40,650 nt of DNA, taken from positions 1 to 40,650 of the forward strand of contig DAHXON010000023.1 in the NCBI GenBank assembly GCA_027364875.1. Reading direction: 5' to 3'. Shown here piece by piece: positions 17,800-27,130 of the stretch. The notes under the pieces are model-generated. The model was not told where the DNA came from. It made no database searches and saw only the letters and a program-made list of their open reading frames with translations. Position 1 is the first letter of the stretch, and each line of letters starts with the position of its first letter. Origin of the DNA: Chloroflexota bacterium. Lineage in GTDB: Bacteria > Chloroflexota > Limnocylindria > Limnocylindrales > CSP1-4. Made by a program: the position numbers and the translations under genes.

Positions 17800-19932
17800 G
17801 TGACTGAAGCGCTCGCTCGCGTGCCGTTCTGGTGGCTCGCGATCCCAGTTTTCTGGGGATCAGTTGCCCTCTTCGCGCTCGAGGTCGTGCGGCACCTGCG
17901 GGTGATGGGCGCGGTGCGCCCCGCGGCCCCCTTCCGGGACGTTCCCCGGCGGCTTGGGGCTGTCCTCCGGTATGCCATCCTCCAGACGCGCCTGTTCCGG
18001 GACACCCGTGCGGGCTTGATGCACTACGCGATCTTCGCCGCCTTCGTCCTCCTCAGCACCGGCGTCGCGAGCGCCGGCACGGGCGGTCTGGTGGAAGCGA
18101 TCGTCGCGTGGCCGTTCGGTGGGGCGATCTGGGCCTTCCTGCTTCTGGCGCGCAACGTCGCTGCGATCGCGGCTCTCGCCGGCCTGGTGTACGCCATGGC
18201 CCGGAGGCTCGTCACTCGTCCGGCGCGCCTTACCCTTTCGCGTTCGGTGGTGGCCATCCTCTTCCTCATCGGGGCGATCGTGGCGGCCGAGCTCGGCGCC
18301 CTGACCTTCGAAGCCGCGCTCTACGGCCCGTTGCCGGGAGCGGTTATCACCAACGCCGCAGGGTCGCTCCTGGTGCGGTCCGACCGAGGCCTCCTGCTGC
18401 TCCTCTTTGGAGTCACCTGGTGGGTTCACATTGCCTGCGTCTGCACCTTTCTGATCTGGCTGCCGCTGACCAAGCACTTTCACGTAGCGTCGAGCTTCTT
18501 CAACGTCTACCTGCGCAAACTCGAGCCCCGGGGCGCACTGCCCGCAATGGACCTGGAAGCGGAGGACGCTACCTTCGGTCTCAAGACGCTCGCCGACCTC
18601 TCCTGGAAGGACGTCCTCGATGGGCTGTCCTGCACCGAGTGTGGACTCTGCCAGGATGCCTGCCCCGCCTACGCGACCGGCAAGCCCCTCAACCCCAAGG
18701 CGCTCATCGTTGGGATTCGGGAGCTCACGACCGAGGCCGAACTCGGTCTCCACCTGGTGCCGGGCCCGTCCATTGGGCACGCTCGCGTAGCTGAGGATGA
18801 CTCTCCACGGCCCGTCGTCTCAGGGCTCCCCCTGGTGGACCATGCGATCTCGTTCGACGCGGTTTGGGATTGCGTCACCTGCGGGGCGTGCGTCGAGGCC
18901 TGTCCGCTCCTCATCGAGCACGTCGACAAGATCGTCGGGATACGGCGCAACCTGGTCCTCGAGGAGAGCCGCTTTCCGGCCGAGATCACTACCGCTTTCC
19001 GAGCGATGGAGAACCAGCAGAACCCGTGGGGCCAGCCGGCCTCGGCTCGACTCGACTGGACCAGGGGCCTGCCATTCGAAGTCCCTGTGGTCCGAGACCT
19101 CGCGAAGGCGGGGCGGCTCGACGAGATCGAGGTCTTGTATTGGGTCGGCTGTGCCGCAGCTTTCGACGAGCGCAACAAGCGCGTGGCCCGGGCCTTCGCC
19201 ACGTGCCTTCATGTTGCAGGGGTCAAATTCGCCGTCCTCGGTGAGGAGGAGGCCTGCACGGGCGACCCGGCTCGACGGATGGGCAACGAGTACGTGTTCC
19301 AGATGCTCGCGACCCGGAACATCGAGACGTTCGAGAAGTACGGGCCGCCGCCCATCGTGACCGCCTGCCCCCACTGCTTCAACACTCTGGCAAACGAGTA
19401 CCCCCAGTTCGGTGGCCGCTACGACGTGAGGCATCACACGAGCTACCTTGCCTCGCTTCTGGCTTCGGGTCGGCTTGCGACTCGGGATCCGAACGCGGCC
19501 GAAGCCGGCCAGGCCGAAGCCCGCCGGGTCACGCTGCACGACTCCTGCTACTTGACGCGCTACAACGAGATAGTGGACGCGCCTCGGGACGTCCTCCGCA
19601 GCGTGGGGTCGATAGAGCTCGCTGAGATGAGTGCGCACGGCAAGCAGACCCACTGCTGCGGCGCAGGCGGCGGGCGGATGTGGATGGAGGAGACGCGAGG
19701 CACGAGGATCAATGCGGCCCGGACTCACCAGGTCCTTGCGACCGGCGCACCGACCCTGGCGACCTCCTGCCCCTTCTGCATGACAATGCTGCGTGACGGG
19801 CTCGCCGACGCCGGAGCCGGCGACAAGGTCTCAACGCTCGACGTTGCCGAGATCCTCGCACCCGTGGCCATCTCTGGGCGGACCGCCGGGTCGAAGAGCG
19901 GTGAGCTGCCGGTAACTCGGGCCGAAAGGTAG
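17800..19932 (+). CDS. Membrane iron-sulfur ETF:(mena)quinone oxidoreductase (EMO-type, heterodisulfide-reductase-like)
   Basis: 710 residues. The N-terminal half is a NarI/HdrE-like membrane domain with about five or six hydrophobic helices and heme-ligand-type histidines. It is followed by a ferredoxin domain with two 4Fe-4S motifs (CTECGLCQDACPA and CVTCGACVEACPL) and a C-terminal domain with two CCG-type cysteine motifs (TACPHC.NTL; HDSCYL...HCCGAGGG...CPFCMTML). This architecture is the ETF:methylmenaquinone oxidoreductase described in anaerobes and many bacteria; the flavoprotein ETF-QO is not in the window. GTG start at 17800 with AAGGAG. The etfBA-EMO order strongly supports passing acyl-CoA dehydrogenase electrons to the quinone pool. 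Confidence 0.85.
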   Translation: MTEALARVPFWWLAIPVFWGSVALFALEVVRHLRVMGAVRPAAPFRDVPRRLGAVLRYAILQTRLFRDTRAGLMHYAIFAAFVLLSTGVASAGTGGLVEAIVAWPFGGAIWAFLLLARNVAAIAALAGLVYAMARRLVTRPARLTLSRSVVAILFLIGAIVAAELGALTFEAALYGPLPGAVITNAAGSLLVRSDRGLLLLLFGVTWWVHIACVCTFLIWLPLTKHFHVASSFFNVYLRKLEPRGALPAMDLEAEDATFGLKTLADLSWKDVLDGLSCTECGLCQDACPAYATGKPLNPKALIVGIRELTTEAELGLHLVPGPSIGHARVAEDDSPRPVVSGLPLVDHAISFDAVWDCVTCGACVEACPLLIEHVDKIVGIRRNLVLEESRFPAEITTAFRAMENQQNPWGQPASARLDWTRGLPFEVPVVRDLAKAGRLDEIEVLYWVGCAAAFDERNKRVARAFATCLHVAGVKFAVLGEEEACTGDPARRMGNEYVFQMLATRNIETFEKYGPPPIVTACPHCFNTLANEYPQFGGRYDVRHHTSYLASLLASGRLATRDPNAAEAGQAEARRVTLHDSCYLTRYNEIVDAPRDVLRSVGSIELAEMSAHGKQTHCCGAGGGRMWMEETRGTRINAARTHQVLATGAPTLATSCPFCMTMLRDGLADAGAGDKVSTLDVAEILAPVAISGRTAGSKSGELPVTRAER

Positions 19933-19939
19933 GGACCCC

Positions 19940-20713
19940 TTGACCCCAATTCTGCCGCCAGTCACCTACGACAACCGCGGACCGGTCGCCTGGGTCACCA
20001 TCGATCGGCCGGAGGCCCACAACGCTCTGAACGCGGAGGTCCGTCGTGGACTCTGGGATGCATTTGCCCGGTTCAACGCCGACGAGCAAGCGTCCGTGAT
20101 GGTCCTGACAGGCGCCGGCGACAAATCGTTCTGCGCCGGGGCCGATCTCAAGGAAATGGCCGAAACCGCGATGACCGTGCCCCCGCCGGACTTCATCCCG
20201 CAGATCGGTCGCAACGTTGAAGTCGCCAAGCCGGTGATCGGCGCCATCAACGGGGTATGCCTCGGAGGAGGATTCCTTCTCGCGCAGAGCTGCGACCTGC
20301 TGGTTGCATCGAGCACGGCGACATTCGGCATCCCGGAGGTCAGCGTGGGAAGGGGCTCGCCCTGGGCAATTCCTCTGACAACCATGGTCCCCCGAGCGAT
20401 CGCAATGGAGATCTTGCTGACCGGGCGGCCCATCACGGCGCAACGCGCATATCAGGTCGGGCTGGTGAATGAGATCGCAGCTCCGGACGAGCTCGTGGCT
20501 CGAGCCCAGAGCCTTGCCGAGACGATCGCGAGGAACGCCCCGCTGTCAGTGATCGCAGCCAAACGCACGGCCTACTTGGTGGCGGGCGAGCGTATGGCCC
20601 AGGCGTTCGACGAGGCAGAGGATCTGTGGCGGCCGGTCTACCTCAGCACGGACGCCCAGGAGGGCCCGCGCGCGTTCAAGGAGAAGCGAGAACCGATCTG
20701 GCGTTCTCGCTGA
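19940..20713 (+). CDS. Enoyl-CoA hydratase/isomerase family protein
   Basis: 257-residue crotonase-fold protein. The oxyanion-hole segments FCAGADLKEM and NGVCLGGGFLLAQSCD are present. The first catalytic glutamate is replaced by Leu113 (GGGFLLA), while the second, Glu133 (FGIPEVSVG), is kept. In the family this pattern fits isomerases or hydratases of altered specificity better than ordinary crotonase. In this context 3-methylglutaconyl-CoA hydration in leucine breakdown would be convenient but is not proven; the two-glutamate paralogue at 6106-6885 might do that instead. TTG start at 19940, 7 bases after the EMO stop, with AGGGA just ahead. It ends 17 bases from the convergent CoA-transferase gene, with no terminator visible. 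Confidence 0.8.
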   Translation: MTPILPPVTYDNRGPVAWVTIDRPEAHNALNAEVRRGLWDAFARFNADEQASVMVLTGAGDKSFCAGADLKEMAETAMTVPPPDFIPQIGRNVEVAKPVIGAINGVCLGGGFLLAQSCDLLVASSTATFGIPEVSVGRGSPWAIPLTTMVPRAIAMEILLTGRPITAQRAYQVGLVNEIAAPDELVARAQSLAETIARNAPLSVIAAKRTAYLVAGERMAQAFDEAEDLWRPVYLSTDAQEGPRAFKEKREPIWRSR

Positions 20714-20730
20714 GAGCGCGTCCGCGGAAG

Positions 20731-21396
20731 CTACCCCACCGATAGGGGCATTTCCCGCAGATCTGGAGCGACGGCGAACGTCGGTTCGGTCATGGCGCGG
20801 ACCTGCTCGACACTGACTCCTGGAGCCAGCTCGCGCAAGAGCAATCCGTCGGGAGTGACGTCCATCCAGGCGTGGTCGGTACATATCGCGGACACGCAGC
20901 CCCGTCCCGTCAGCGGCAGGCTGCACGTGCGCAGGATCTTCGGCTGCCCCTCGCGCGTGACGTGCTCCATCATCACGATCACTCGCCGCGCTCCCATGAC
21001 GAGGTCCATGCCCCCGCCCATGCCCTTGATCATCTTGCCGGGCACCATCCAGTTGGCCAGGTCGCCGTGCTCGGAGACTTCCATAGCCCCCAGGATCGCC
21101 AGGTCTATATGACCGCCGCGAATCATGGCGAACGACTCGGCCGACGAGAAGTACGCGGTGCCCGCGATCTCGGTGACCGTCTCCTTACCGGCGTTGATGA
21201 GGTCGGGATCCTCCTCGCCTTCGAACGGGTAGGGCCCGATTCCGAGCATTCCGTTCTCCGACTGCAGGACGACCTCAATCCCGGGCGGGACGTAGTTCGA
21301 CACCAGGGTCGGCATGCCGATTCCGAGGTTGACGTAGAAGCCGTCGCGCAGCTCCAGGGCAACGCGCCGGGCGACCTGCTCACGAGTCAGAGCCAT
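20731..21396 (-). CDS. scoB: 3-oxoacid CoA-transferase subunit B (succinyl-CoA:acetoacetate)
   Basis: Activates acetoacetate to acetoacetyl-CoA using succinyl-CoA. 221 residues. The catalytic glutamate is Glu47 in [23 protein letters not shown] and [14 protein letters not shown] are also typical. ATG at 21396 shares one base with the subunit A stop (TGATG). A longer in-frame reading to 21939 overlaps subunit A and is rejected. It is the last gene of the tyrosine operon, placing the enzyme where acetoacetate from fumarylacetoacetate hydrolysis and from HMG-CoA lyase must be re-esterified. Confidence 0.92.
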   Translation of the reverse strand: MALTREQVARRVALELRDGFYVNLGIGMPTLVSNYVPPGIEVVLQSENGMLGIGPYPFEGEEDPDLINAGKETVTEIAGTAYFSSAESFAMIRGGHIDLAILGAMEVSEHGDLANWMVPGKMIKGMGGGMDLVMGARRVIVMMEHVTREGQPKILRTCSLPLTGRGCVSAICTDHAWMDVTPDGLLLRELAPGVSVEQVRAMTEPTFAVAPDLREMPLSVG

Positions 21397-22097
21397 CAAC
21401 TCACCCTCGGGCGAACCGTCCGCCGCTCGATCGGCTTGCGGAGGCCCTCGGCCAGGACCAACCGTTGCACGTAGATGCTCGGGACATGGACGGAATCGGG
21501 GTCGAGTGATCCGACGGGAACGATCGACTCCGCCTCGACGATGGTGATCGCGGCCGCGGCGCACATCATGGGGTTGAAGTTGCGAGCGGTGCGCCGAAAG
21601 ACCAGATTGCCCCAGGTATCCGCCTTCCAGGCGTGGACCAGGGCGAAATCGGCATGCAGCGGGCGTTCGAGGAGATACTCCATGCCGTCGAAGGCGCGGA
21701 CCTCCTTCCCCTCCGCGACCTGTGTCCCCACCCCGGTTCGCGTGTAGAAGCCGGCGATTCCGGCCCCGCCGGCCCGGATGCGTTCCGCGAGGGTGCCCTG
21801 CGGTACAAGCTCGACGTCCAGCTCTCCCGACAGGAACTGGCGCTCGAACTCCTTGTTCTCCCCGACGTAAGAGGACACCATGCGGCGGACTTGCTGGGCT
21901 TTCAAGAGCACGCCGAGGCCCTCGTCCGTTGTTCCGCAATTGTTGGAGATGATCTCCAGGTTGCGCACACCTCTGCGGTGCACGGCGGTAATGAGGTTCT
22001 CGGGGTTACCACATAACCCGAAGCCACCCACCATCAAGGTCGCCCCGTCCGGAATGTCCGCAACAGCGGCGTCGGCGCTCGGCAGGACCTTGTTCAT
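21396..22097 (-). CDS. scoA: 3-oxoacid CoA-transferase subunit A
   Basis: Partner of the B subunit. 233 residues with the CoA-transferase family I features [41 protein letters not shown], the [18 protein letters not shown] signature, and the TRTGVGT segment. ATG at 22097 overlaps the P450 stop by 4 bases (ATGA). A 19-residue upstream in-frame extension lies inside P450 and is rejected. Confidence 0.92.
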   Translation of the reverse strand: MNKVLPSADAAVADIPDGATLMVGGFGLCGNPENLITAVHRRGVRNLEIISNNCGTTDEGLGVLLKAQQVRRMVSSYVGENKEFERQFLSGELDVELVPQGTLAERIRAGGAGIAGFYTRTGVGTQVAEGKEVRAFDGMEYLLERPLHADFALVHAWKADTWGNLVFRRTARNFNPMMCAAAAITIVEAESIVPVGSLDPDSVHVPSIYVQRLVLAEGLRKPIERRTVRPRVS

Positions 22098-23266
22098 GCG
22101 TCGGCGACCAGGTGCAGCGACGCCAGGCCGCGAACGTCGCCGCGGGCCTTCCATGTCGGCGGACGCTCTGGATCGACCCGGAAGGCGGGGAAGAGGTCGG
22201 CGAAGCGCTCGATCATGATCGTGAGCTCGAGCCGGGCGAGGTGCTGGCCCAGGCAGAGATGGCGGCCGTGGCCGAACGCGACATGACGGTTAGGTTGGCG
22301 GTCCAGCACGCAGCGTTCGGGATGCTCGAAGACGCTCGGATCGTGGTTCGCGGCGCCGTAGCCGAGCAGGACGACGTCGCCGGCAGGAATGGTCTGGCCG
22401 TACCTCTCGACGTCATGTGCTGCGTTGCGACCGAAGACCTGAACCGGCGACACGATGCGCAGGAGCTCGTTGACCGCCGTGTGCTTGAGCCCGTCGACGT
22501 CGCCGAACAGCTGCGCGCGCACCTCCGGATGCTCGGCGAGATACAGCAGGCTCATACCCATCGCGCCCGAGGTCGTCTCGTAGCCCGCGAGGAGCATCAA
22601 CATCCCGAACTGGCGCACCGCGAGGTCTGATAGCCGCTGGCCCTCCACCTCCGCCTCGAGCAGCACCCCGAGAAAGTCGTCGCGAGGCTCCTTCTTGCGC
22701 TCCTCGATGAGGGCGCCGATGTATGCTTCCGCCTCGCGCGCCGCAGCGGCGTGGTCGTCAGCGTCGAGCAGGGCGTTCGAGTACATCCGCTCGACCCAGT
22801 CGAACCAGCGTCCCTCGTCCTCTTCGGGGAGGTTCATAAGCCGCGCGAGCGAGCCGAGCGACATGGGGTGGGCGAACTCCCTCATGACGTCGCCGCCGCC
22901 CTTGCGGGCGTACGGCTCGAGCAACCTCGTCGCCAGCGCTTCGAGGTCGGGGCGCAGGGCGTCGATGCGGGGCTTCGCGAAGACGGGGTTGACGAGCGCT
23001 CGATACCGGCTGTGCTCCGGTGGGTCGAGCTCGAGAGGCAACAGCGGGTCCGTGCGCGGCTGGGTCGAAGGGATGAGCGTCGTGCCGGGGACAGCCGACG
23101 TGAACGACTCGGGGTCGTTCGCCGCGGCCGTCACGTCGTCATAGCGCGTCAGCACCCAGAAGCCGCCGTACAGGTCCGAGTGCACGAGCGGATGCTCCGC
23201 CCGCATCGGGCCGAAGACGCTCTCGGGATCCTTGACGAACTTCGGGTCGTGGTGGTCGAAGCTCAT
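22094..23266 (-). CDS. Cytochrome P450 (bacterial class I type)
   Basis: 390-residue soluble P450. It shows the I-helix [12 protein letters not shown] with the oxygen-activating Glu-Thr, the K-helix ExxR as NELLR, the meander [11 protein letters not shown], and the heme loop [15 protein letters not shown] with proximal Cys338. There is no membrane anchor, and no ferredoxin or reductase gene is in the window, so redox partners are elsewhere. It lies inside a tyrosine-degradation operon. Its start has GGAG overlapping the homogentisate dioxygenase stop region, and its stop overlaps scoA. This coupling suggests a substrate related to aromatic or short-chain acid catabolism, but none can be assigned. 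Confidence 0.92.
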   Translation of the reverse strand: MSFDHHDPKFVKDPESVFGPMRAEHPLVHSDLYGGFWVLTRYDDVTAAANDPESFTSAVPGTTLIPSTQPRTDPLLPLELDPPEHSRYRALVNPVFAKPRIDALRPDLEALATRLLEPYARKGGGDVMREFAHPMSLGSLARLMNLPEEDEGRWFDWVERMYSNALLDADDHAAAAREAEAYIGALIEERKKEPRDDFLGVLLEAEVEGQRLSDLAVRQFGMLMLLAGYETTSGAMGMSLLYLAEHPEVRAQLFGDVDGLKHTAVNELLRIVSPVQVFGRNAAHDVERYGQTIPAGDVVLLGYGAANHDPSVFEHPERCVLDRQPNRHVAFGHGRHLCLGQHLARLELTIMIERFADLFPAFRVDPERPPTWKARGDVRGLASLHLVADA

Positions 23267-23275
23267 AGCGCGCTC

Positions 23276-24514
23276 CTAGTCGGGGAAGGCCTCCGGGCCG
23301 CGTTCCTTCAGCCGCTCGGCCTCGCCGGCCGCCTCACCCGAGTCCGCCGACGGCAGCCACGAGTATGGGTAGCGGTCGTCCTCGAGCGCCGTCGCCTCGG
23401 CCGTCAGCCAGAGCGGGTTGAACGTATCGACCATGACCGCCAGCTCGTCGGTGCCCTCCTTGCCGATCGAGGCCTCGACCGTGCCCGGATGCGGCCCGTG
23501 CGGAATGCCGGCCGGATGGACCGTGAACGACGAGATCTCGACCCCGCGGCGGCTCATGAAGTTGCCCGCGACGTAGTAGATGATCTCGTCCGAGTTGATG
23601 TTCGAGTGGTTGTACGGCGCCGGGATCGACAGTGGGTGGTAGTCGAACTTGCGGGGCACGAACGAGCAGACGACGAAGTTGCGGCCCTGGAAGGTCTGGT
23701 GGACCGGCGGCGGCTGGTGGACGCGTCCGGTGATCGGCTGGAAGTCGCCGATGTTGAAGATGAACGGCCAGAGGTAACCGTCCCAGCCGACCAGGTCGAA
23801 CGGATGGCGGCCGAAGCGGTAGGCGGTCAGCTTGCCGCGCGCCTTGACCGCGATCGTGAAGTCGCCGTTCTCCGCGTGCGGCTCGACCCATTCGGGCGGG
23901 CGGATGTCGCGCTGGTAGTAGGGCGAGTGCTCGAGCAGCTGGCCGTAGTCGTTGCGGTATCGCTTCGGGGGCTCGAGCTCGCCCGGCGTCTCTAGCCAGA
24001 GCATCCGCTGGGGGCCGGCGTCGGGTTCGAGCCGCCACGTGGTCCCGATCGGAAGCACGACGTAATCGCCCGGCCCGTAGCGCAGCGGCCCGAAGACCGT
24101 GGCCACGATCCCGCTCCCCTCGTGGACGAAGAGCATCTCGTCGGCCTCGCCGTTGCGATAGAACGACCCCGGCGCCATCGGCCCGCTCGGGAGGACCACG
24201 CCCATCGTGACGTCCGCGTTGGTGAACAGCGGGATGCGGCCGGTGACGACGTCTCCGCGAGGGGTGAGGGCCCCGGTCTTCACCAGGCGGTGGCGGTGAG
24301 GCCCCGAATCCTCGCCGGGTGCGCGCGCCACGTCCACCTTTGCCAGCAACTCGACCTGGTGGGTTTGCGTCGGCGGCGCGAGGTGGTAGAGGAGCGAACT
24401 GCGGCCGACGAAACCCTCGACGCCGAACAGCTCCTCGGCGTAGAGCGAGCCGTCGGGGGCACGATGCTGGGTGTGCCGAGTGTGAGGAACGCTGCCGCGC
24501 TGGACGTAGAACAT
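23276..24514 (-). CDS. hmgA: Homogentisate 1,2-dioxygenase
   Basis: Fe(II) extradiol-type ring cleavage of homogentisate to 4-maleylacetoacetate. 412 residues in a cupin fold. The metal-binding region shows PYNHSNINSDEIIYYVAGNF (His and Glu ligands) and HPAGIPHGPHPG (His ligand). RNDYGQLLEHSPYYQRDI and VGWDGYLWPFIFNIGDFQPI are family-typical. ATG at 24514 with AGGAGG ten bases upstream. It is 32 bases downstream of the fumarylacetoacetase-like gene and followed 9 bases later by the P450. Confidence 0.93.
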   Translation of the reverse strand: MFYVQRGSVPHTRHTQHRAPDGSLYAEELFGVEGFVGRSSLLYHLAPPTQTHQVELLAKVDVARAPGEDSGPHRHRLVKTGALTPRGDVVTGRIPLFTNADVTMGVVLPSGPMAPGSFYRNGEADEMLFVHEGSGIVATVFGPLRYGPGDYVVLPIGTTWRLEPDAGPQRMLWLETPGELEPPKRYRNDYGQLLEHSPYYQRDIRPPEWVEPHAENGDFTIAVKARGKLTAYRFGRHPFDLVGWDGYLWPFIFNIGDFQPITGRVHQPPPVHQTFQGRNFVVCSFVPRKFDYHPLSIPAPYNHSNINSDEIIYYVAGNFMSRRGVEISSFTVHPAGIPHGPHPGTVEASIGKEGTDELAVMVDTFNPLWLTAEATALEDDRYPYSWLPSADSGEAAGEAERLKERGPEAFPD

Positions 24515-24546
24515 CGAGCCACATCCTCCTCGGTTATGGGCCCAGT

Positions 24547-25623
24547 CTAGGTCGCCCCGCGCGGCAACCCATCGGGTCGCGCAGGCCGATCCTGAATCGT
24601 GGTCTCGAGGACCCCCAGACGCTCAATGGCCAGGGCGACCCTATCTCCCGGCTGCAGCCAGCGGCCGAGCCGCTCCTGACCGACCTCGAGCAGGCAGCCG
24701 GTGCCGACGGTCCCGCTGCCGACCACCTCGCCCGCTCGGAGCCTGACGTCGGCCGAGGCGCGGGCCAGCATCTCGCCGAAGGAGAAATGGATCGCGGCCC
24801 AAGACCCCCGGCTGATCTCCGTGCCGTTTACCGTCGCGGTCATGGCCAGGTCGAAGCCCTTGCCCGCTCTGGCATCCGCGAGCTCATCGGGCGTCACCAG
24901 CCACGGTCCGATGCTCGCGGCGAAGTCCTTGCCCTTCGCCGGCCCCAGCCGGACCGCCGTCTCGTCGCGCTGCAGGTCGCGCGCCGACCAGTCGTTGAGG
25001 ACCATGTAGCCGCCAATTGCCTCCTCGGCCATGGCGGCGGGCAGGTCGCGGACCGGCGTGTCGACCAGCGCCGCCACCTCCAGCTCGTAGTCGAGCTCGG
25101 TGGATCCCGCGGGCGCCCAGACTGGGTCCCCGGCGCCGCGTATCTCGGAGGTATTGGAGAAGTAGAAGATCGGGAGGCGGTACCACGCCTCGGGGACGAC
25201 GCCGCCGCGCAGGCTCCACACCGTGGCGACGTGCTGCTCGAAGGCGTAGAAGTCGCGCAGTGCCGGCGGATCGAGGATCGGCGGGCCGAAGCGGAGGTCG
25301 GCGGCGTCGAGGGTCAGATCGTCGGCTTCGCCCGCGCGCGGGTCCTCGTCCGCGTCGGGGGCCGGGAGGCGATCCGGGTCGCGGGCGAACGGCTCGACCA
25401 GCGCGGTCAAGGCCCCGACCCGGAGACCCAGGGCCAGGTGGGCGTCCAGGGTCGTCACGGGCTGGCGGAACCGGACCGAGCTGTGCGGCAGCTCGGGGTC
25501 GCCGGCCACGAGCCGGCGGCGGGCTACTTCGAGGTCGAGCCACCGTCCGTCGGGCACGGCCGAGGCCAGTCGCCACGGTGCTCCTGCCGGCGCGTTTCGC
25601 TCCCGAACATGGGCCAGCTTCAC
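24547..25623 (-). CDS. Fumarylacetoacetate hydrolase family protein (probable fumarylacetoacetase)
   Basis: 358-residue FAH-family hydrolase. Metal and substrate motifs include DFYAFEQHV, STELDYELEVAALV, GGYMVLNDWSARDLQ, KGKDFAASIGPWLVT and GSGTVGTGC. It would split fumarylacetoacetate into fumarate and acetoacetate, consistent with its place between HPPD and homogentisate dioxygenase. The GTG at 25623 gives the expected MKLAHV-like N-terminus; no good ribosome site is visible and a 12-residue longer start is possible. FAH-family members vary in substrate, so the specific activity rests on context. Confidence 0.85.
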   Translation of the reverse strand: MKLAHVRERNAPAGAPWRLASAVPDGRWLDLEVARRRLVAGDPELPHSSVRFRQPVTTLDAHLALGLRVGALTALVEPFARDPDRLPAPDADEDPRAGEADDLTLDAADLRFGPPILDPPALRDFYAFEQHVATVWSLRGGVVPEAWYRLPIFYFSNTSEIRGAGDPVWAPAGSTELDYELEVAALVDTPVRDLPAAMAEEAIGGYMVLNDWSARDLQRDETAVRLGPAKGKDFAASIGPWLVTPDELADARAGKGFDLAMTATVNGTEISRGSWAAIHFSFGEMLARASADVRLRAGEVVGSGTVGTGCLLEVGQERLGRWLQPGDRVALAIERLGVLETTIQDRPARPDGLPRGAT

Positions 25624-25692
25624 GCCGCGAGTGTAGGGCGCAGCCACCCATACGGCCACACATCGCGGCCGGGCGCCCGCTCGGCGGATCGC

Positions 25693-26853
25693 CTAGAGGT
25701 TGCCGCGCTTCGCCTGTTCGCGCTCCAGCGCCTCGAAGAGCGCCTTGAAGTTGCCGACCCCAAAGCCCCGCGACCCATGGCGCTCGATGATCTCGAAGAA
25801 GAAGGTGGGGCGGTCCTGGATCGGGCGGGTGAAGATCTGCAGCAGGAAGCCCTCCTCGTCGCGGTCGGCTTCGATGCCCAGCTGCTCGAGCGTCTCGTAC
25901 GGCACGCCGACGTCCCCGACGCGTTCCTGCAGTCCCACGTAATACTCGTGGGGCATCTTGAGGAACTCGACGCCGGCCTCGCGGAGCCGGGTCACCGTAC
26001 CGACGATGTCCTCGGTCCGCAGGGCGATGTGCTGCGTCCCGGGGCTGCGATACCAGTCAAGGAACTCCTGGATCTGACTCTTCTTCCGACCGTGGGCCGG
26101 CTCGTTGATCGGGAACTTGATGCGACCGTTGCCGTTGGTCATGACCTTCGACATCAGGGCGCTGTATTCGGTATGGATGACCTTGTCGTCGTAGTGGATC
26201 AGCTGGGCGAAGCCGAGCACGTCGCGATAGAAGTCGACGAACCGGTCCATATCGCCGAGCTCGACGTTGCCGACGCAGTGGTCGATCTCGAGCAGCGACA
26301 GCCCGCCGGCCGCGGCTGCCGGGCGCTTGACACGGCGGAAGCCCGGCGCAAACGCACCGTGGTACTCGCTGCGGTCGATAAACGAGTGGATCACCTCGCC
26401 GTACGTGTGGATCGCGCTCCGGCGCAAAGTGCCGTCCTCGTCCGAGCCCGCCTCGGCGAATTCGAGGTAGGACCGGGCGCCCCGGCTCGTCGTCTCGTGC
26501 CAGGCCGAGCGGACGTCGTCGACGGCGAACGCGATGTCATGGACCCCGTCGCCGTGGAGCCGGACGTGCTCGGCGATCTCACCGTCCGGGGTCAGCGGCG
26601 CCGTGAGGACGAGGCGGATGTCGTTTTGGACCATGAGGTACGAGGTCCGGTCGCGGACGCCTGTCTCCAGGCCCGCGTAGGCCACCGGCGTGAAGCCCCA
26701 TAGCGCCCGGAAGTAGGCGGCCGCCTGGCGGGCATTGCCTACCCAGAACTCGACGTAGTCGATGCCCTTGAGCGGCAGGAAGTCCTTCGCTTCGGCATAG
26801 GCGTTCGGGTTCACCCTCGCGCCCGAGCCGACGGGCCCCTGGAGAGTGGTCAT
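25693..26853 (-). CDS. hpd: 4-hydroxyphenylpyruvate dioxygenase
   Basis: Converts 4-hydroxyphenylpyruvate to homogentisate with O2 and Fe(II). 386 residues with two glyoxalase-fold halves. The C-terminal half carries the ligand triad in IDHCVGNV (His), GTQHIALRT (His) and TFFFEIIER (Glu), plus the C-terminal GFGVGNFKALFEALEREQ helix. ATG at 26853 with GAAGGAG eight bases upstream. It is the first gene of the tyrosine operon; the 277-base divergent region ahead of it contains two inverted repeats. Confidence 0.94.
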   Translation of the reverse strand: MTTLQGPVGSGARVNPNAYAEAKDFLPLKGIDYVEFWVGNARQAAAYFRALWGFTPVAYAGLETGVRDRTSYLMVQNDIRLVLTAPLTPDGEIAEHVRLHGDGVHDIAFAVDDVRSAWHETTSRGARSYLEFAEAGSDEDGTLRRSAIHTYGEVIHSFIDRSEYHGAFAPGFRRVKRPAAAAGGLSLLEIDHCVGNVELGDMDRFVDFYRDVLGFAQLIHYDDKVIHTEYSALMSKVMTNGNGRIKFPINEPAHGRKKSQIQEFLDWYRSPGTQHIALRTEDIVGTVTRLREAGVEFLKMPHEYYVGLQERVGDVGVPYETLEQLGIEADRDEEGFLLQIFTRPIQDRPTFFFEIIERHGSRGFGVGNFKALFEALEREQAKRGNL

Positions 26854-26913
26854 GACGTACTCCTTCGAGCGCCTCGCCCATTACCGGCATCCGCGTTCGG
26901 CCGGCTCCGGTTT

Positions 26914-26947
26914 GGACGCGCGTCCGGCCCGTCCGGCAGAGCTGCCG
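26914..26947. promoter_or_regulatory. Two adjacent inverted repeats upstream of HPPD
   Basis: GGACGCGCGTCC (26914-26925) is a perfect 12-base palindrome, and CGGCAG-AG-CTGCCG (26934-26947) is an inverted repeat eight bases further. Both lie in the divergent region between HPPD (minus) and the DinB-fold gene (plus), where operators would be expected. No regulator gene is adjacent. The remaining bases from 26854 to 27130 show nothing else I can name. Confidence 0.35.
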
Positions 26948-27130
26948 ACGCGGTCCTGTCCGGCGCAACACAAGCGCGACGACCCGGGACCGATACCGGT
27001 GGGCCGGACTTGTTCGGTAGCGTTGAGTATGCGAACGATCCCGGGTGAGCCACATCGTCGGCCTCGGTAGTTGCGGGCGGCGGACCGGTGGTCAGCCGGG
27101 CGAGCGGCGACACGGGTGGGAGGCCAGGCA

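Noticed and set aside
22751-23995. Plus-strand open frame opposite P450 and HGD
   Set aside because: Arg/Val-rich shadow of conserved genes, no domain.
24319-26703. Very long plus-strand open frame opposite HGD, FAH and HPPD
   Set aside because: Low-complexity Arg/Ala/Val/Gly-rich translation, antisense to three well-conserved genes; a high-GC shadow frame.
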